Positions 1 through 8,346 are shown, numbered from the stretch's first letter. The stretch: DNA of 64,000 nt from Sporosarcina aquimarina (GCF_019748715.1 NZ_JACLBZ010000014.1:310001-374000); one strand, 5' to 3'. Notes: generated by a model not told the origin, from the letters alone. Translations and numbers: made by a program.

Positions 1-1
1 T

Positions 2-148
2 TCCCAAACGTTATTTGAGCAGTTCTTTAAAGGAAAAGCAATCGATCGGATATTGGATGAGTTGGAATATGAGGAATTTGAAAAATTGAAGGCGCAGCAG
101 AAACAAATGAAACAACAGAAGGGGATGAATCAAAGAAGGAAGTCATAA
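2..148 (+). CDS. C-terminal end of an unidentified protein (partial)
   Basis: An open frame enters the window at base 2 and runs for 48 codons to TAA at 146-148. The visible part is charged and probably helical, ending in a Lys/Gln/Arg-rich tail (KLKAQQKQMKQQKG). No domain is recognisable from this fragment and the start lies outside the window. It could be the tail of a DNA-binding or coiled-coil protein, but nothing here decides that. About 130 bases separate it from the next gene. Confidence 0.55.
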   Translation, partial: SQTLFEQFFKGKAIDRILDELEYEEFEKLKAQQKQMKQQKGMNQRRKS

Positions 149-277
149 GTATCAGTTAAAACTTCTAATATTATGGAGGTTATTGGAAAGTTAAAATGTT
201 ATCATTGAGTGAAATGATAAATAATGGATGTTAAGCAAACGGGCCATTATGCAGACCAAAAAAGGGGATAACTTGTT

Positions 278-478
278 ATGTTATTTAATAAAGAACATCC
301 GTGGCGTTTTGCTATCGGAAATTGGGGAGCATTTGTTGTGGCAACTATATTGCTCTTGATATTTGATAATAATAAATATCTAATGCTTGGTCTTTTAACC
401 TCAGCAATAATTGTAACGATTGGGAACGCAATTTATGTACTTTACAAAAAGCGGAATTCAAGAGCAGAGAAAAAATAA
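278..478 (+). CDS. Small two-helix membrane protein
   Basis: A 66-residue protein with an N-terminal basic/aromatic stretch (NKEHPWRF), two hydrophobic segments at about residues 15-29 and 34-54, and a basic C-terminus (KKRNSRAEKK) that should lie in the cytoplasm. A GGGG-containing ribosome-binding site about 10 bases upstream supports the ATG. I do not recognise the family and the neighbours give no functional hint. Size and composition are typical of small Bacillales membrane proteins. Confidence 0.6.
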   Translation: MLFNKEHPWRFAIGNWGAFVVATILLLIFDNNKYLMLGLLTSAIIVTIGNAIYVLYKKRNSRAEKK

Positions 479-675
479 AGTATTTATTTTCAGACGTCAA
501 TAATACAGTATTTTAAGCAAATGGGGGCTTTACTTAAAGATCGTTGAGCTGCTTCAGGCAAATTAGATACTAGATTCCTATTTGAGGTTCTAATTGGAGA
601 TTAGTGATTTAAAAATGAACGGATTAGCTCAATAGAACATCCCTTTCATTTTCAGTTTAGAGGAGGAAGGTAATT

Positions 676-1011
676 ATGTTAGATGGTCTTTTTGATTGTA
701 ATCCACTTGCCATAATCCGTTTTAAGATTGACGACGAAAAAGAAGAGCATGGGGAGTACATGGGTGGATTTTCAACTTGGGTTCCCGATGAATTGACTGA
801 ACACCTTGAACATAATTTCGGTAAGGTCACACTTGTTCAACAAACTGAAACCAAGATTCGGTACACATACAAGTATGGGAAAAAAGGCGGGAATAGAGAA
901 GGGAAAATACTTGTGACGTTCGATTACTTGTGGGATCAGAAAGCGGAGAGGGTTAATAAACTTGTCCCTTATTGGATTGCAAAGGGGCGGCAATCCAATA
1001 GGGGACAGTAA
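676..1011 (+). CDS. Hypothetical protein, 111 aa, ending inside a hairpin
   Basis: A soluble, charged 111-residue protein with no signal peptide or membrane segment. A strong GGAGGAAGG site at 662-670 supports the start. No family is recognised. The last 16 codons are formed by one arm-loop-arm sequence: 963-980 pairs with 990-1007 over 18 positions with a single G-T pair. The C-terminus (about WIAKGRQSNRGQ) may therefore have been generated by a structured element fused to the gene rather than being ancestral. Confidence 0.55.
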   Translation: MLDGLFDCNPLAIIRFKIDDEKEEHGEYMGGFSTWVPDELTEHLEHNFGKVTLVQQTETKIRYTYKYGKKGGNREGKILVTFDYLWDQKAERVNKLVPYWIAKGRQSNRGQ

Positions 1012-1040
1012 TTAGGAAATTAATTCTTATGCCTAATTAC
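963..1040. repeat. Two adjacent inverted repeats at the end of the 676-1011 gene
   Basis: The first hairpin has 18-base arms at 963-980 and 990-1007 with a 9-base loop. The second has perfect 9-base arms, GTAATTAGG at 1008-1016 and CCTAATTAC at 1032-1040. Neither is followed by a T-run, so they are not ordinary intrinsic terminators. Confidence 0.6.
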
Positions 1041-1374
1041 CGAATGCTCAATTTTTCTTGTTCAATCAACGGGGGCGATTGTTGTATTATCATCTCCGTT
1101 CCTATTAAACTAATGAGGCTTTGCTTAATAAGTCTAATTTTAAAAAACCTATTCCTAGCATTTGCAAGGTGGGCTAACCTAATTTTTTGAGACAATCGAT
1201 ATCTTGGACTGTAGTTCAAGTACTTTAAATTTTAATATAAACACTATTGGGTAGCACCGTTTATTTATGAGAACGGGGTCATGTTTTTTAAAGTTTCTAG
1301 AATTCAACATATAAACAACTGTTTTTCTGTTTACCTTTTATAAACTCAATCGTTATACAAGTAGGAGGGGAGAA
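1041..1374. other. Intergenic stretch without a gene
   Basis: AT-rich sequence with no credible coding frame on either strand. The only element noted is the GTAGGAGGGG ribosome-binding site (about 1361-1370) serving the broken sigma-factor gene that follows. Confidence 0.5.
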
Positions 1375-1683
1375 ATGAATGATACATTCGGGAAGAAATT
1401 GCAGCAAAAGTTACGTCCAGTATTTCTAACCTTAATATGGGAGCAAGTAAAGAAGATGCAGAAGATATTACACAAGAAACAGCCTTACAATTTCTTCAAT
1501 ATATCGATGGAATAGACATCGATCTTGCACAGGCCTGGCTTTACAGAGTAGCAATTAATAAATATTATGACATGTTGAAGAAGAAGAAAATCCGTGAAAA
1601 TTACATACTTGCATTTAATTATGAATGAACTTTTTAATTATGAAACACCGGAACATTTCTTGTTGATGAAGCGAGAGGAATAG
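1375..1683 (+). pseudogene. ECF sigma factor, frameshifted and truncated
   Basis: A strong AGGAGGGG site precedes ATG 1375, which gives MNDTF and then loses frame. Another frame (from about 1389) reads REEIAAKVTSSISNLN, then MGASKEDAEDITQETALQFL, then an AWLYRVAINKYYDMLKKKK stretch typical of sigma region 2, and stops at 1626-1628. A third frame continues as ELFNYETPEHFLLMKREE and stops at 1681-1683. Two frameshifts are therefore needed, and region 4, which binds the -35 box, is missing. An intact relative lies at 47571-48086. The call rests on the region 2 wording; sequencing error cannot be ruled out for the shifts but would not restore region 4. Confidence 0.7.
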
Positions 1684-1694
1684 CAGGAAGATAA

Positions 1695-1920
1695 ATGAAT
1701 AGTGAAAGTAGGTTTGTGTATGACAAAACAACACGTAAAAATGCGCTTCGCATTCGGCACAGCTTTGACTCTGGTGATTTGTTTAGCAGTTACATCCGAA
1801 AGCATTTTTGCCTCAGCTGGACAAGTCCAAGCTAAGCTCACAAATGCAGCTCATGTCGTGAAATTCAACACGCGGCTATCAGCAACTCATTCGATGAAAG
1901 ACGCCAGTTTTGCGATCTGA
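1695..1920 (+). pseudogene. Probable relic of the partner anti-sigma gene
   Basis: Just after the broken sigma gene, ATG 1695 opens MNSESRFVYDKTTRKNALR, a charged start resembling cytosolic ends of anti-sigma factors, but this frame stops at 1833-1835. The overlapping frame holds a hydrophobic run (FGTALTLVICLAVTSESIFASA) and continues to 1920. One frameshift would join the two into a charged head plus membrane segment. Alternatively the hydrophobic frame alone (ATG 1720) could encode a 66-residue secreted peptide with an ASA-type cleavage site, but its ribosome-binding site is weak. Position after a sigma relic favours the first reading. Confidence 0.35.
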
Positions 1921-2031
1921 CTAAGTGCTTTCTTCTTGGATTTCAAATCATTTCAGTGGGATTATTCCATGCATTCACACTCAAATCCCGGACCACTTTC
2001 AAATCATTCTTTCACTCAATTACGATTTCCC

Positions 2032-2060
2032 TTGACCAAGAGATTTCTATGTGATAATAT
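2032..2060 (+). promoter_or_regulatory. Putative sigma-A promoter of the rplU operon
   Basis: TTGACC at 2032-2037 is followed after 17 bases by TAATAT at 2055-2060 (overlapping TGATAAT). It lies just upstream of the L21 leader. Confidence 0.45.
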
Positions 2061-2071
2061 TTTACTGTTAT

Positions 2072-2160
2072 TGTTTGTAGCACCCGTGCTACAACCGCAC
2101 TGATCAGGTACAAGCATTCGAGAGCGAATCACCTGTGAAGGCGAGTCTGAGTAAATAGAG
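2072..2160 (+). ncRNA. L21 leader (ribosomal protein autoregulatory 5' UTR)
   Basis: The sequence before rplU contains the hairpin TTGTAGCAC/GTGCTACAA (2075-2094) followed by CCGCACTGATCAGGTACAAGC. This matches my recollection of the conserved Firmicutes L21 leader. In this family the leader is thought to bind L21 and tune expression of the rplU-prp-rpmA operon. The call rests on the hairpin, the conserved strand and the position. Confidence 0.8.
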
Positions 2161-2171
2161 GAGGTGCAAGT

Positions 2172-2480
2172 ATGTACGCAATTATTGAAACTGGTGGAAA
2201 ACAAATCAAAGTTGAAGCGGGCCAAGAAATCTTCATCGAGAAAGTTGCTGGTGAAGCTGACGAGGTTGTAACATTTGACAAAGTCCTTTTAGTAGGTGGG
2301 GATGACCTGAAAGTAGGTGCTCCTTTCGTAGAAGGCGCTACTGTAACAGGTAAAGTTGTCAAGCAAGGCCGTGGAAAGAAAATTACGGTTTTCAAATACA
2401 AGCCGAAAAAGAACTACCACAAAAAACAAGGTCACCGTCAGCCATACACGAAAATCGTGATCGACGGAATCAATCTATAA
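2172..2480 (+). CDS. rplU: 50S ribosomal protein L21
   Basis: Structural protein of the large ribosomal subunit that binds 23S rRNA. It has 102 residues, the usual length, beginning [17 protein letters not shown] and carrying the basic C-terminal [20 protein letters not shown] segment. AGAGGAGGTG just upstream fixes the start. It is the first gene of the conserved rplU-prp-rpmA operon, six bases before prp, and sits behind the L21 leader. Confidence 0.98.
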   Translation: MYAIIETGGKQIKVEAGQEIFIEKVAGEADEVVTFDKVLLVGGDDLKVGAPFVEGATVTGKVVKQGRGKKITVFKYKPKKNYHKKQGHRQPYTKIVIDGINL

Positions 2481-2486
2481 TTCGGT

Positions 2487-2813
2487 ATGATACATGTCCG
2501 AATTACAAAAGAGCCTTCTGGGCGCATCTCAGCTTTTGAGATGGACGGTCATGCTGAATTTGCAGAACACGGTAAAGATTTAGTATGTGCAGGCGCTTCA
2601 GCCGTATCCTTCGGGGCGGTCAATGCAATCGCTGAACTTACTGGAACTACACCTATGATCGAGCAAGGAGCGGACGGTGGATACTTGCGAGTGTCGTTTC
2701 CGGAAACGGAGCGGGACACGGAAGTCCAACTGATCGTGCAAGCAATGATCGTTTCTTTACAAACGATTGAATTAGACTATGGGCAATATATACAATTATC
2801 CTTTACCAAGTAG
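2487..2813 (+). CDS. prp: Ribosomal-processing cysteine protease Prp (YsxB)
   Basis: Cysteine protease of 108 residues that removes the N-terminal extension of ribosomal protein L27 in Firmicutes. The catalytic pair is visible as His22 in DGHAEFAEHGKD and Cys34/35 in VCAGASAVSFG. It lies between rplU and rpmA, as expected, and its substrate L27 here does carry the extension. The start sits six bases after the rplU stop. Function follows from the family. Confidence 0.95.
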   Translation: MIHVRITKEPSGRISAFEMDGHAEFAEHGKDLVCAGASAVSFGAVNAIAELTGTTPMIEQGADGGYLRVSFPETERDTEVQLIVQAMIVSLQTIELDYGQYIQLSFTK

Positions 2814-2825
2814 GAGGTGGCAGCT

Positions 2826-3116
2826 ATGTTACGTTTGGATCTTCAGTTTTTCGCATCCAAAAAAGGAGTAGGTTCTACAAAGAACGGTCGTGACTCCGAA
2901 TCGAAACGTCTTGGCGCTAAGCGTGCAGACGGACAATTCGTTTCCGGTGGTTCAATCCTTTATCGCCAACGCGGAACAAAAATTCACCCAGGTGAAAACG
3001 TTGGTCGCGGTGGAGATGATACTCTTTTCGCAAAAGTTGACGGCATCGTTCGTTTCGAACGCCTTGGCCGCGACAAAAAGAAAGTCAGCGTCTACCCAGA
3101 AGTGCAAGAAGCATAA
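2826..3116 (+). CDS. rpmA: 50S ribosomal protein L27 with cleavable N-terminal extension
   Basis: L27 reaches the peptidyl-transferase centre through its N-terminus. The protein (96 residues) begins [14 protein letters not shown], the Firmicutes form in which Prp cuts after the FFA segment to expose the mature Ser-Lys-Lys end. AGGAGG at 2812-2817 and eight bases of spacing favour ATG 2826 over an in-frame GTG at 2817 that overlaps this site. It is the last gene of the operon, followed by a long terminator hairpin. Confidence 0.97.
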   Translation: MLRLDLQFFASKKGVGSTKNGRDSESKRLGAKRADGQFVSGGSILYRQRGTKIHPGENVGRGGDDTLFAKVDGIVRFERLGRDKKKVSVYPEVQEA

Positions 3117-3130
3117 TTGGATAGCATGAC

Positions 3131-3175
3131 GAAATAGAAAAAGGACTGCACTTGATGCAGTCCTTTTTCTATTTC
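3131..3175 (+). terminator. Intrinsic terminator after rpmA
   Basis: A perfect 20-base inverted repeat (GAAATAGAAAAAGGACTGCA and its complement) around a 5-base loop, with T-runs in both directions. It may work on both strands. Confidence 0.9.
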
Positions 3176-3250
3176 TTTGTTGATTATTTTAGTGATTTCC
3201 GTACGTAAATGCTATACTAAGAAGTACGAATTCAGCTGGCGGTGAAAACA

Positions 3251-3784
3251 ATGGGAAATATCGAATTAAATGTGTCCGACACCATGAGATACAGTCGGCA
3301 TGACCATATGAATGACCTGCAATTATTGCTCATGTATTTGGACATGGGCAAGTATAAGGAAGCCAGAAAATGCATCCTGGACAAAACAGCAGAAATGCAG
3401 CAACTTGCAATGCTTCAGAAACTTTGTATGCCGCTAACGGAAGAGTGGTTGACTACATTGGACTGGAGATACCCAGTCTTTAAAAGCCACCTGCATTGCG
3501 ACATCGCATCGAAAATAGAAGTGCAACAGATTGACGAAGTACTTGTGGATTACTTGGAACGTCTTGTACAGGACGTTATACCGAAGATCGACCAATATGC
3601 AGAATGTCCAGTGGAAATCACAGTCAGGACAGATGCAGCAGGGTGGAGTATTCAAATGACGTTTTCAGAAATACATGCAAAGCAAATGAACATAAGCGAG
3701 AATTCATCTCTGCTTACGGTTGAAGTCTGCGCTGAAGAGGGTCAATGGACGTTTATCATCAGTGGACAATTAGGAGGATTATAA
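3251..3784 (+). CDS. spo0B: Sporulation phosphotransferase Spo0B-like
   Basis: Spo0B relays phosphate from Spo0F to Spo0A at the start of sporulation. This 177-residue protein has RHDHMNDLQL near residue 16, matching the Spo0B phospho-accepting histidine region, in a helical hairpin that forms the dimer, followed by a degenerate ATPase-like domain. A GGCGGTG site 6 bases before ATG 3251 is better placed than GTG 3242. It lies immediately before obg with a three-base gap, as in B. subtilis. Outside the histidine motif Spo0B proteins diverge, so position carries much of the weight. Confidence 0.9.
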   Translation: MGNIELNVSDTMRYSRHDHMNDLQLLLMYLDMGKYKEARKCILDKTAEMQQLAMLQKLCMPLTEEWLTTLDWRYPVFKSHLHCDIASKIEVQQIDEVLVDYLERLVQDVIPKIDQYAECPVEITVRTDAAGWSIQMTFSEIHAKQMNISENSSLLTVEVCAEEGQWTFIISGQLGGL

Positions 3785-3787
3785 ATA

Positions 3788-5077
3788 ATGTTTGTGGATC
3801 ACGTAAAAGTATTTGTTAAAGGTGGCGACGGAGGCGACGGTATGGTCGCGTTTCGCCGAGAAAAGTATATTGCATATGGCGGCCCTGCTGGAGGGGATGG
3901 CGGAAAAGGCGCGGATGTAATCTTTGTCGTTGACGAAGGTCTACGTACGTTAATGGATTTCCGTTATCAGCGTCATTTTAAAGCACCGCGTGGAGAGCAC
4001 GGAGGAAGTAAGAATATGCATGGACGCGGTGGCGCGAATTTAGTCGTGAAAGTTCCGCCCGGCACCGTCGTAAAAGATGCGGAAACTGGCACAGTCATTG
4101 CAGACCTTGTAGAAGACGGCCAGCAAGCTGTCATCGCTCGCGGGGGACGTGGAGGACGCGGCAATAGCCGTTTTGCGACACCTCAGAACACAGCTCCTGA
4201 GCTATCGGAAAAAGGTGAGCCAGGTGTCAGCCGTGATATCATACTGGAATTGAAAGTATTGGCTGATGTTGGATTGGTAGGTTTCCCGAGTGTCGGAAAA
4301 TCCACCTTGTTATCTGTCGTTTCGGCAGCCAAGCCGAAGATCGCCGATTATCACTTCACTACGCTTGTACCGAACTTAGGGATGGTGGAAACGGATGATC
4401 ACCGTACATTTGTTATGGCGGATTTGCCTGGCCTGATTGAAGGAGCGCATGAAGGAATCGGCCTCGGCCATCAGTTTTTGCGACATATTGAACGGACGCG
4501 TGTTATCGTCCACGTCATTGACATGTCTGGACTCGAAGGGCGCGAACCTCTCGAAGACTATCAGACCATCAATGCGGAGCTTGAGCAATATAATATGCGT
4601 CTGACCGAACGGCCGCAGATTGTAGTAGCCAATAAAATGGACATGCCGGATGCGGAAGAGAATTTAGCGGAATTCAAAAAAGCGCTGGGAGACGAAGATA
4701 TACAAATATTCCCGATTTCGGCATTGACCAGAACAGGATTGGATCCATTGCTGTATGCAATTCTGGATTTATTGGAAACAACGCCTGAATTCCCAATGTT
4801 GGAAGAGGAAGAAGAGGAAGCGAATTCTGTCTTGTACAAACATGAGGCAACCGGTCCTGACTTTGTTATTTCTAGAGATGACGACGGTGCGTATGTATTG
4901 TCCGGTTACACATTGGAGCGCTTGTTCAAGATGACGGATTTCAATTTCGATCAATCTGTGCGGAAGTTTGCACGACAGATGCGTGGTATGGGTATCGACG
5001 ATGCATTGCGTGAACGAGGTGCACAAGACGGCGATATCGTACGGATCTTGAACTATGAGTTCGAGTTCTTAGAATAA
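3788..5077 (+). CDS. obgE: GTPase Obg
   Basis: Essential GTPase in 50S ribosome assembly, also tied in Bacillus to the general stress response and sporulation. The order of domains over 429 residues is the Gly-rich Obg fold (1-158), the G domain with G1 GFPSVGKST (about 165), G3 DLPG and G4 NKMD, and a C-terminal OCT domain from about 350. An acidic EEEEEEE linker joins the last two. It follows spo0B by three bases with AGGAGG inside the spo0B end, so the pair is probably cotranscribed. Confidence 0.97.
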   Translation: MFVDHVKVFVKGGDGGDGMVAFRREKYIAYGGPAGGDGGKGADVIFVVDEGLRTLMDFRYQRHFKAPRGEHGGSKNMHGRGGANLVVKVPPGTVVKDAETGTVIADLVEDGQQAVIARGGRGGRGNSRFATPQNTAPELSEKGEPGVSRDIILELKVLADVGLVGFPSVGKSTLLSVVSAAKPKIADYHFTTLVPNLGMVETDDHRTFVMADLPGLIEGAHEGIGLGHQFLRHIERTRVIVHVIDMSGLEGREPLEDYQTINAELEQYNMRLTERPQIVVANKMDMPDAEENLAEFKKALGDEDIQIFPISALTRTGLDPLLYAILDLLETTPEFPMLEEEEEEANSVLYKHEATGPDFVISRDDDGAYVLSGYTLERLFKMTDFNFDQSVRKFARQMRGMGIDDALRERGAQDGDIVRILNYEFEFLE

Positions 5078-5114
5078 GTCGTCAAATGTAATTGCTCGTT
5101 GTGGGGGGAGCCAA

Positions 5115-5570
5115 ATGGAACAAATTGGGGAAGGCCAGTTTTACTTGGTCCGTGAAGATGTTTTGACAGAATCCATGCAAAAAATGCTGGAAGCAAAGAG
5201 AATGTTGGCAAGAGGCGAAGTGACAACGATCCAAGAAGCTACGAAGCGGGTCGGTTTGTCACGTAGCGCCTTTTACAAATATCGTGATGCCGTGTTCCCG
5301 TTCGAATCGATCGCGCGGGACCGCATCTTGACGATTTTTATTCAATTGGAAGATTTAAAGGGGTCATTGGCCGTGCTGCTGGAAATTATTTCAGAGGCAA
5401 AATGCAATGTGTTGACGATCCACCAGACGATTCCTGTACAGGGGCGTGCCAATATCACGCTATCGCTCGATGTAACGGAAATGGAAATTAAAGTGGAAGC
5501 TTTTCTACAACGACTGAAAGCTCCCCGATTCATTGATTCCGTTGATTTAATCAGTTCAGGTGTCTTCTGA
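5115..5570 (+). CDS. pheB: ACT-domain protein PheB
   Basis: A 151-residue protein with an N-terminal helix-turn-helix-like region (TIQEATKRVGLSRSAFYKYRD, about residues 38-58) and a C-terminal ACT domain (about 70-147). In B. subtilis pheB lies between obg and pheA, as here. The ACT domain suggests amino acid sensing, and a regulatory role in phenylalanine synthesis is presumed, not shown. GGGGGAG at about 5103 supports ATG 5115. Confidence 0.92.
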   Translation: MEQIGEGQFYLVREDVLTESMQKMLEAKRMLARGEVTTIQEATKRVGLSRSAFYKYRDAVFPFESIARDRILTIFIQLEDLKGSLAVLLEIISEAKCNVLTIHQTIPVQGRANITLSLDVTEMEIKVEAFLQRLKAPRFIDSVDLISSGVF

Positions 5571-5608
5571 AATAAGGCAAGACGAACTAGTTAGGAGATG
5601 AAAATACA

Positions 5609-6493
5609 TTGAATGATACTAATTACACACCATCTGTTGCATATTTAGGGCCGGAAGCATCTTTTACTCATATTGCAGCAGCTGAGTTATTCGGCCACAA
5701 AGGCTTGACGCCCCGTCCGACCATTCCAGATTGTATCGAAGCAGTGACGGAAGGTCATGTAGCTTATGCTGTCGTACCTTTAGAGAATGCGCTGGAAGGC
5801 TCGGTGCCGTTGACAATTGATTACTTATTCCATGGCGGAGAATTATTCATCACAGCGGAAATTTCCACGCCGATCGGACAGCATCTAATGGTGAATAAAG
5901 CACAGAAAGACTTTACGGATCAATTGGAGTCCATTCAATCGCATCCTCATGCGCTTGCGCAATGTCATAAGTTCTTGCAATATCGTTATCGCAAGATTCC
6001 TTTGATTCAGACGACATCCACAGCGGCAGCAGCAAAATATATTTCTGAGCAACCCGCACTGCATATTGCAGCAATCGGCAATCGGCTTGCGGCAGAAACG
6101 TACGGCTTACATATAGTAGAAGAAAATATTCATGACTTTCATTTCAATCATACGCGGTTTGTCGTGCTATCGTTAAGGAAAGAAATACTCGATCATAAAA
6201 ATCATGCGGCATCAAAAAAGACTACGCTTATGGTCAAGCTGCCGGAAGATGACAAAGCAGGGATGCTCCATCAGATTTTATCCGTATTTTCATGGCGGCG
6301 CCTAAATTTAAGCAAAATTGAATCGAGACCACTTAAGACTGGGCTCGGTCATTATTTCTTTATTATCGATGTTAATGAATCCGACGATCATCCGATGATG
6401 AAAGGCGCCATGGAAGAGTTGGCTGCGCTCGGTTGCACCGCTCGATCATTCGGCTCCTATTACGTCTATGAAACAGATCCATCCTCTGAGTGA
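5609..6493 (+). CDS. pheA: Prephenate dehydratase
   Basis: Converts prephenate to phenylpyruvate, the committed step to phenylalanine. The 294 residues hold a catalytic domain (AYLGPEASFT near residue 11, STAAAAKY, and NHTRFVVL containing the TRF motif) followed by a C-terminal ACT regulatory domain with the phenylalanine-binding ESRP motif (KIESRPLK). The start is TTG 5609 behind AGGAGATG (5593-5600). No chorismate mutase domain is fused, as usual in Bacillus. The stop lies inside the stem of its terminator. Confidence 0.96.
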   Translation: MNDTNYTPSVAYLGPEASFTHIAAAELFGHKGLTPRPTIPDCIEAVTEGHVAYAVVPLENALEGSVPLTIDYLFHGGELFITAEISTPIGQHLMVNKAQKDFTDQLESIQSHPHALAQCHKFLQYRYRKIPLIQTTSTAAAAKYISEQPALHIAAIGNRLAAETYGLHIVEENIHDFHFNHTRFVVLSLRKEILDHKNHAASKKTTLMVKLPEDDKAGMLHQILSVFSWRRLNLSKIESRPLKTGLGHYFFIIDVNESDDHPMMKGAMEELAALGCTARSFGSYYVYETDPSSE

Positions 6494-6512
6494 GGGAGGA
6501 TCTGTGCTTTTG
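6473..6512 (+). terminator. Terminator overlapping the pheA stop
   Basis: ACAGATCC (6473-6480) pairs with GGATCTGT (6497-6504), with CCTC/GAGG pairing inside; a short T-run follows. Confidence 0.65.
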
Positions 6513-6544
6513 GACGAAAGAATTGACAAGTGGCTAATGGTAAC

Positions 6545-6716
6545 GTTGATCTTCGTTTCAGGCGGGCGCTTTCCGGGGGCGTGGCTTGAGCCACCTCGCT
6601 CCTAACGCTTTGCTTTTACTCGCAAAAGCGAAGCGTTACGGCTTTCGCTACCTACGGGGTCTCAAGGCTTACGGTGATCCCTCAAGAAGTCTGTTTTGCC
6701 TTCCACTGCGATCAAC
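6545..6716 (-). repeat. Structured GC-rich intergenic repeat, copy 1
   Basis: Reverse-oriented copy of the family whose cleanest member is at 39330-39458. End arms are GTTGAT (6545-6550) and ATCAAC (6711-6716). The central stem is CTTGAG (6585-6590) with CTCAAG (6661-6666), and an extra hairpin (TAACGCTT/AAGCGTTA, 6603-6638) is inserted inside it. No open frame. Confidence 0.8.
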
Positions 6717-6876
6717 TACCATATTTTACTGAAATTAGTGAGTTGACTGTCTATCCCGGGAAAATACGAAGTGCAGTAAGTAATAGCCCGGGAAAGTACA
6801 GATGTTTTTCTGTTGAAGGAAGCGATAACTTACACTACATACAGTGAGTTCGCTATGTACTACAGTTCACTTTATA
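6717..6876. other. Spacer between two repeat copies
   Basis: No coding frame. Contains an AGTGAGTTCGCTATGTACT region with short inverted repeats; nothing else recognised. Confidence 0.4.
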
Positions 6877-7006
6877 GGGATTGGAGCGGAAGATGGGCGA
6901 CTCCTGTGGGACTTAGTGCGAATGATGAGACCCTGGACTGAGCGAAGCGAGGGAAGCGGCTCATCCGCGCCCCACGGAAAGCGTCCCATCTGGAGCGCAA
7001 ATCCCC
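6877..7006 (+). repeat. Structured GC-rich intergenic repeat, copy 2
   Basis: Forward copy with altered but still complementary arms: GGGATT (6877-6882) with AATCCC (7000-7005), AGATGGG (6891-6897) with CCCATCT (6985-6991), GTGGG (6906-6910) with CCCAC (6971-6975), and GATGAG (6924-6929) with CTCATC (6960-6965). Confidence 0.8.
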
Positions 7007-7075
7007 GGACCACAAGCCTCATATTCTTTTCTTGCATTTCTATCTTTATAACTTTAATAGTTATCTACATTTTGC

Positions 7076-7108
7076 GATCCACCTCCATGTGAGGGTGGAT
7101 CTTTTTTT
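7076..7108 (+). terminator. Intrinsic terminator before the LysM gene
   Basis: GATCCACC and GGTGGATC arms around a 9-base loop, followed by seven T residues. Confidence 0.8.
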
Positions 7109-7218
7109 GTAATAAAGAATTCCCTGCCGAATATACATAACAAGAGAGGAAGCCTAAATAAGAGTCACCAATCTAGGCGTCCGTTCATACGATGGATTGA
7201 TGGAAGGGGGAAATGTTA

Positions 7219-8340
7219 GTGGAAGTTCATATTGTCGTTAAAGGTGATACATTATGGAAAATTGCGAGGCAATACAATATTCCATTTGAAGAATTGAAGC
7301 GAGTGAATGCGCATTTGGCCAATCCGGATTATATTGTGCCTGGGATGAAAATATTTTTACCGATGGATAAGAAAAAGCCGACTCATAAAGGTGAATCATC
7401 CAAACCGCATGATAAGACACCACAAAAGCCAGCGAAACCAAGTCAACCAGAGATGAAACCGCCGACGCCGGCACCGAAGCCAACGCCAAAACCTGAAAAA
7501 CCGCATCCTCCAGCACAGCAGGTACCGCCACTGCCACAGATGCCGCAGATGCCACAGACACCTCAGAAGCCGCATACACCGCCGCCACAGAAGCCGCAAC
7601 TGCCGCAGAAGCCACAGACACCGCAAACGCCGCAATATCCGCAACAGCCATTGGAGCCACAAACACCGCCGGCACCTCAGATGCCGATGATGCCGAATAT
7701 GCCGAGCGTACCAATGTGGCAAGCAGTTTTCCCGATTTGTGGATGGATGCCGATTTTCGATGCAGACTGCCACCCACATATGCCGCAACAACCGATACAT
7801 CCGCCTATGCAAGCGCCGATTAAGCCGTTGCCGCCAAAAGCACCGATAGATTGTCATGATGAGTCGCCGCATCATCATAAACCTGCACCTATGCCGGACG
7901 GCTGGCAGTTGCTCGAGTCCAGTTCTCTGCACATGCCAATTAAGCCGCTTCCGACACCGAAACCGCCCGTCATGCAGCCAAAACCACCTGTTACGCAACC
8001 TAAGCCAATTCCACCAAAAGTAGAGCAGCCAATGCCGATGCCGATGCCAAATCAGCCGTCCATTCCGCCGAAAGCTTGTACACCTGCCTCATGGTGTCCG
8101 TCTAATCAGGATTACTGCTCGCCGCAGTGGCCGATTCAGCCGCAATGGCCGATGAATACGGAATGCATGCCGTCGCAGCCGCCAATGCAATGGTATCCAA
8201 TGGCGTGTTACCCGCCAGCGTCGATGATGCCGCTGCCGTATCCAGGTCCATACCCACAGCAGATGCACCCGCCATTCGGACAGCAGAACGAATCGCATTA
8301 TCCGATGCCCATTCAGGATGATTGGTATAGAAACCAATAA
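7219..8340 (+). CDS. SafA-like LysM protein with Pro/Gln/Met-rich tail (spore coat morphogenesis)
   Basis: The N-terminal LysM domain (about residues 1-48: VHIVVKGDTLWKIARQYNI ... GMKIFLP) should bind cortex peptidoglycan. The rest, over 300 residues, is low complexity: PQMPQ/PQKPQTP-type repeats (about 95-165), then His-, Trp-, Cys- and Tyr-containing segments near the end (WCPSNQDYC, QWPIQPQWPM). SafA in B. subtilis has this LysM-first design and recruits inner coat proteins. The start is probably GTG 7219, eight bases after GGGGG (7206-7210); ATG 7213 is too close to it. The next gene encodes a CotS-like kinase fold, supporting a coat role. Functional identity with SafA is inferred from design and neighbourhood. 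Confidence 0.8.
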   Translation: MEVHIVVKGDTLWKIARQYNIPFEELKRVNAHLANPDYIVPGMKIFLPMDKKKPTHKGESSKPHDKTPQKPAKPSQPEMKPPTPAPKPTPKPEKPHPPAQQVPPLPQMPQMPQTPQKPHTPPPQKPQLPQKPQTPQTPQYPQQPLEPQTPPAPQMPMMPNMPSVPMWQAVFPICGWMPIFDADCHPHMPQQPIHPPMQAPIKPLPPKAPIDCHDESPHHHKPAPMPDGWQLLESSSLHMPIKPLPTPKPPVMQPKPPVTQPKPIPPKVEQPMPMPMPNQPSIPPKACTPASWCPSNQDYCSPQWPIQPQWPMNTECMPSQPPMQWYPMACYPPASMMPLPYPGPYPQQMHPPFGQQNESHYPMPIQDDWYRNQ

Positions 8341-8346
8341 TGGGAT

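Noticed and set aside
6844-7092. 82-codon frame across repeat copy 2
   Set aside because: Crosses both the structured repeat and a terminator arm, with no ribosome-binding site; explained by the repeat.
7238-7998. Two long antisense frames (179 and 200 codons) under the LysM gene
   Set aside because: They mirror the Pro/Gln repeat of the sense gene, giving Ala/Val- or Arg/Leu-rich low-complexity text with no ribosome-binding site.
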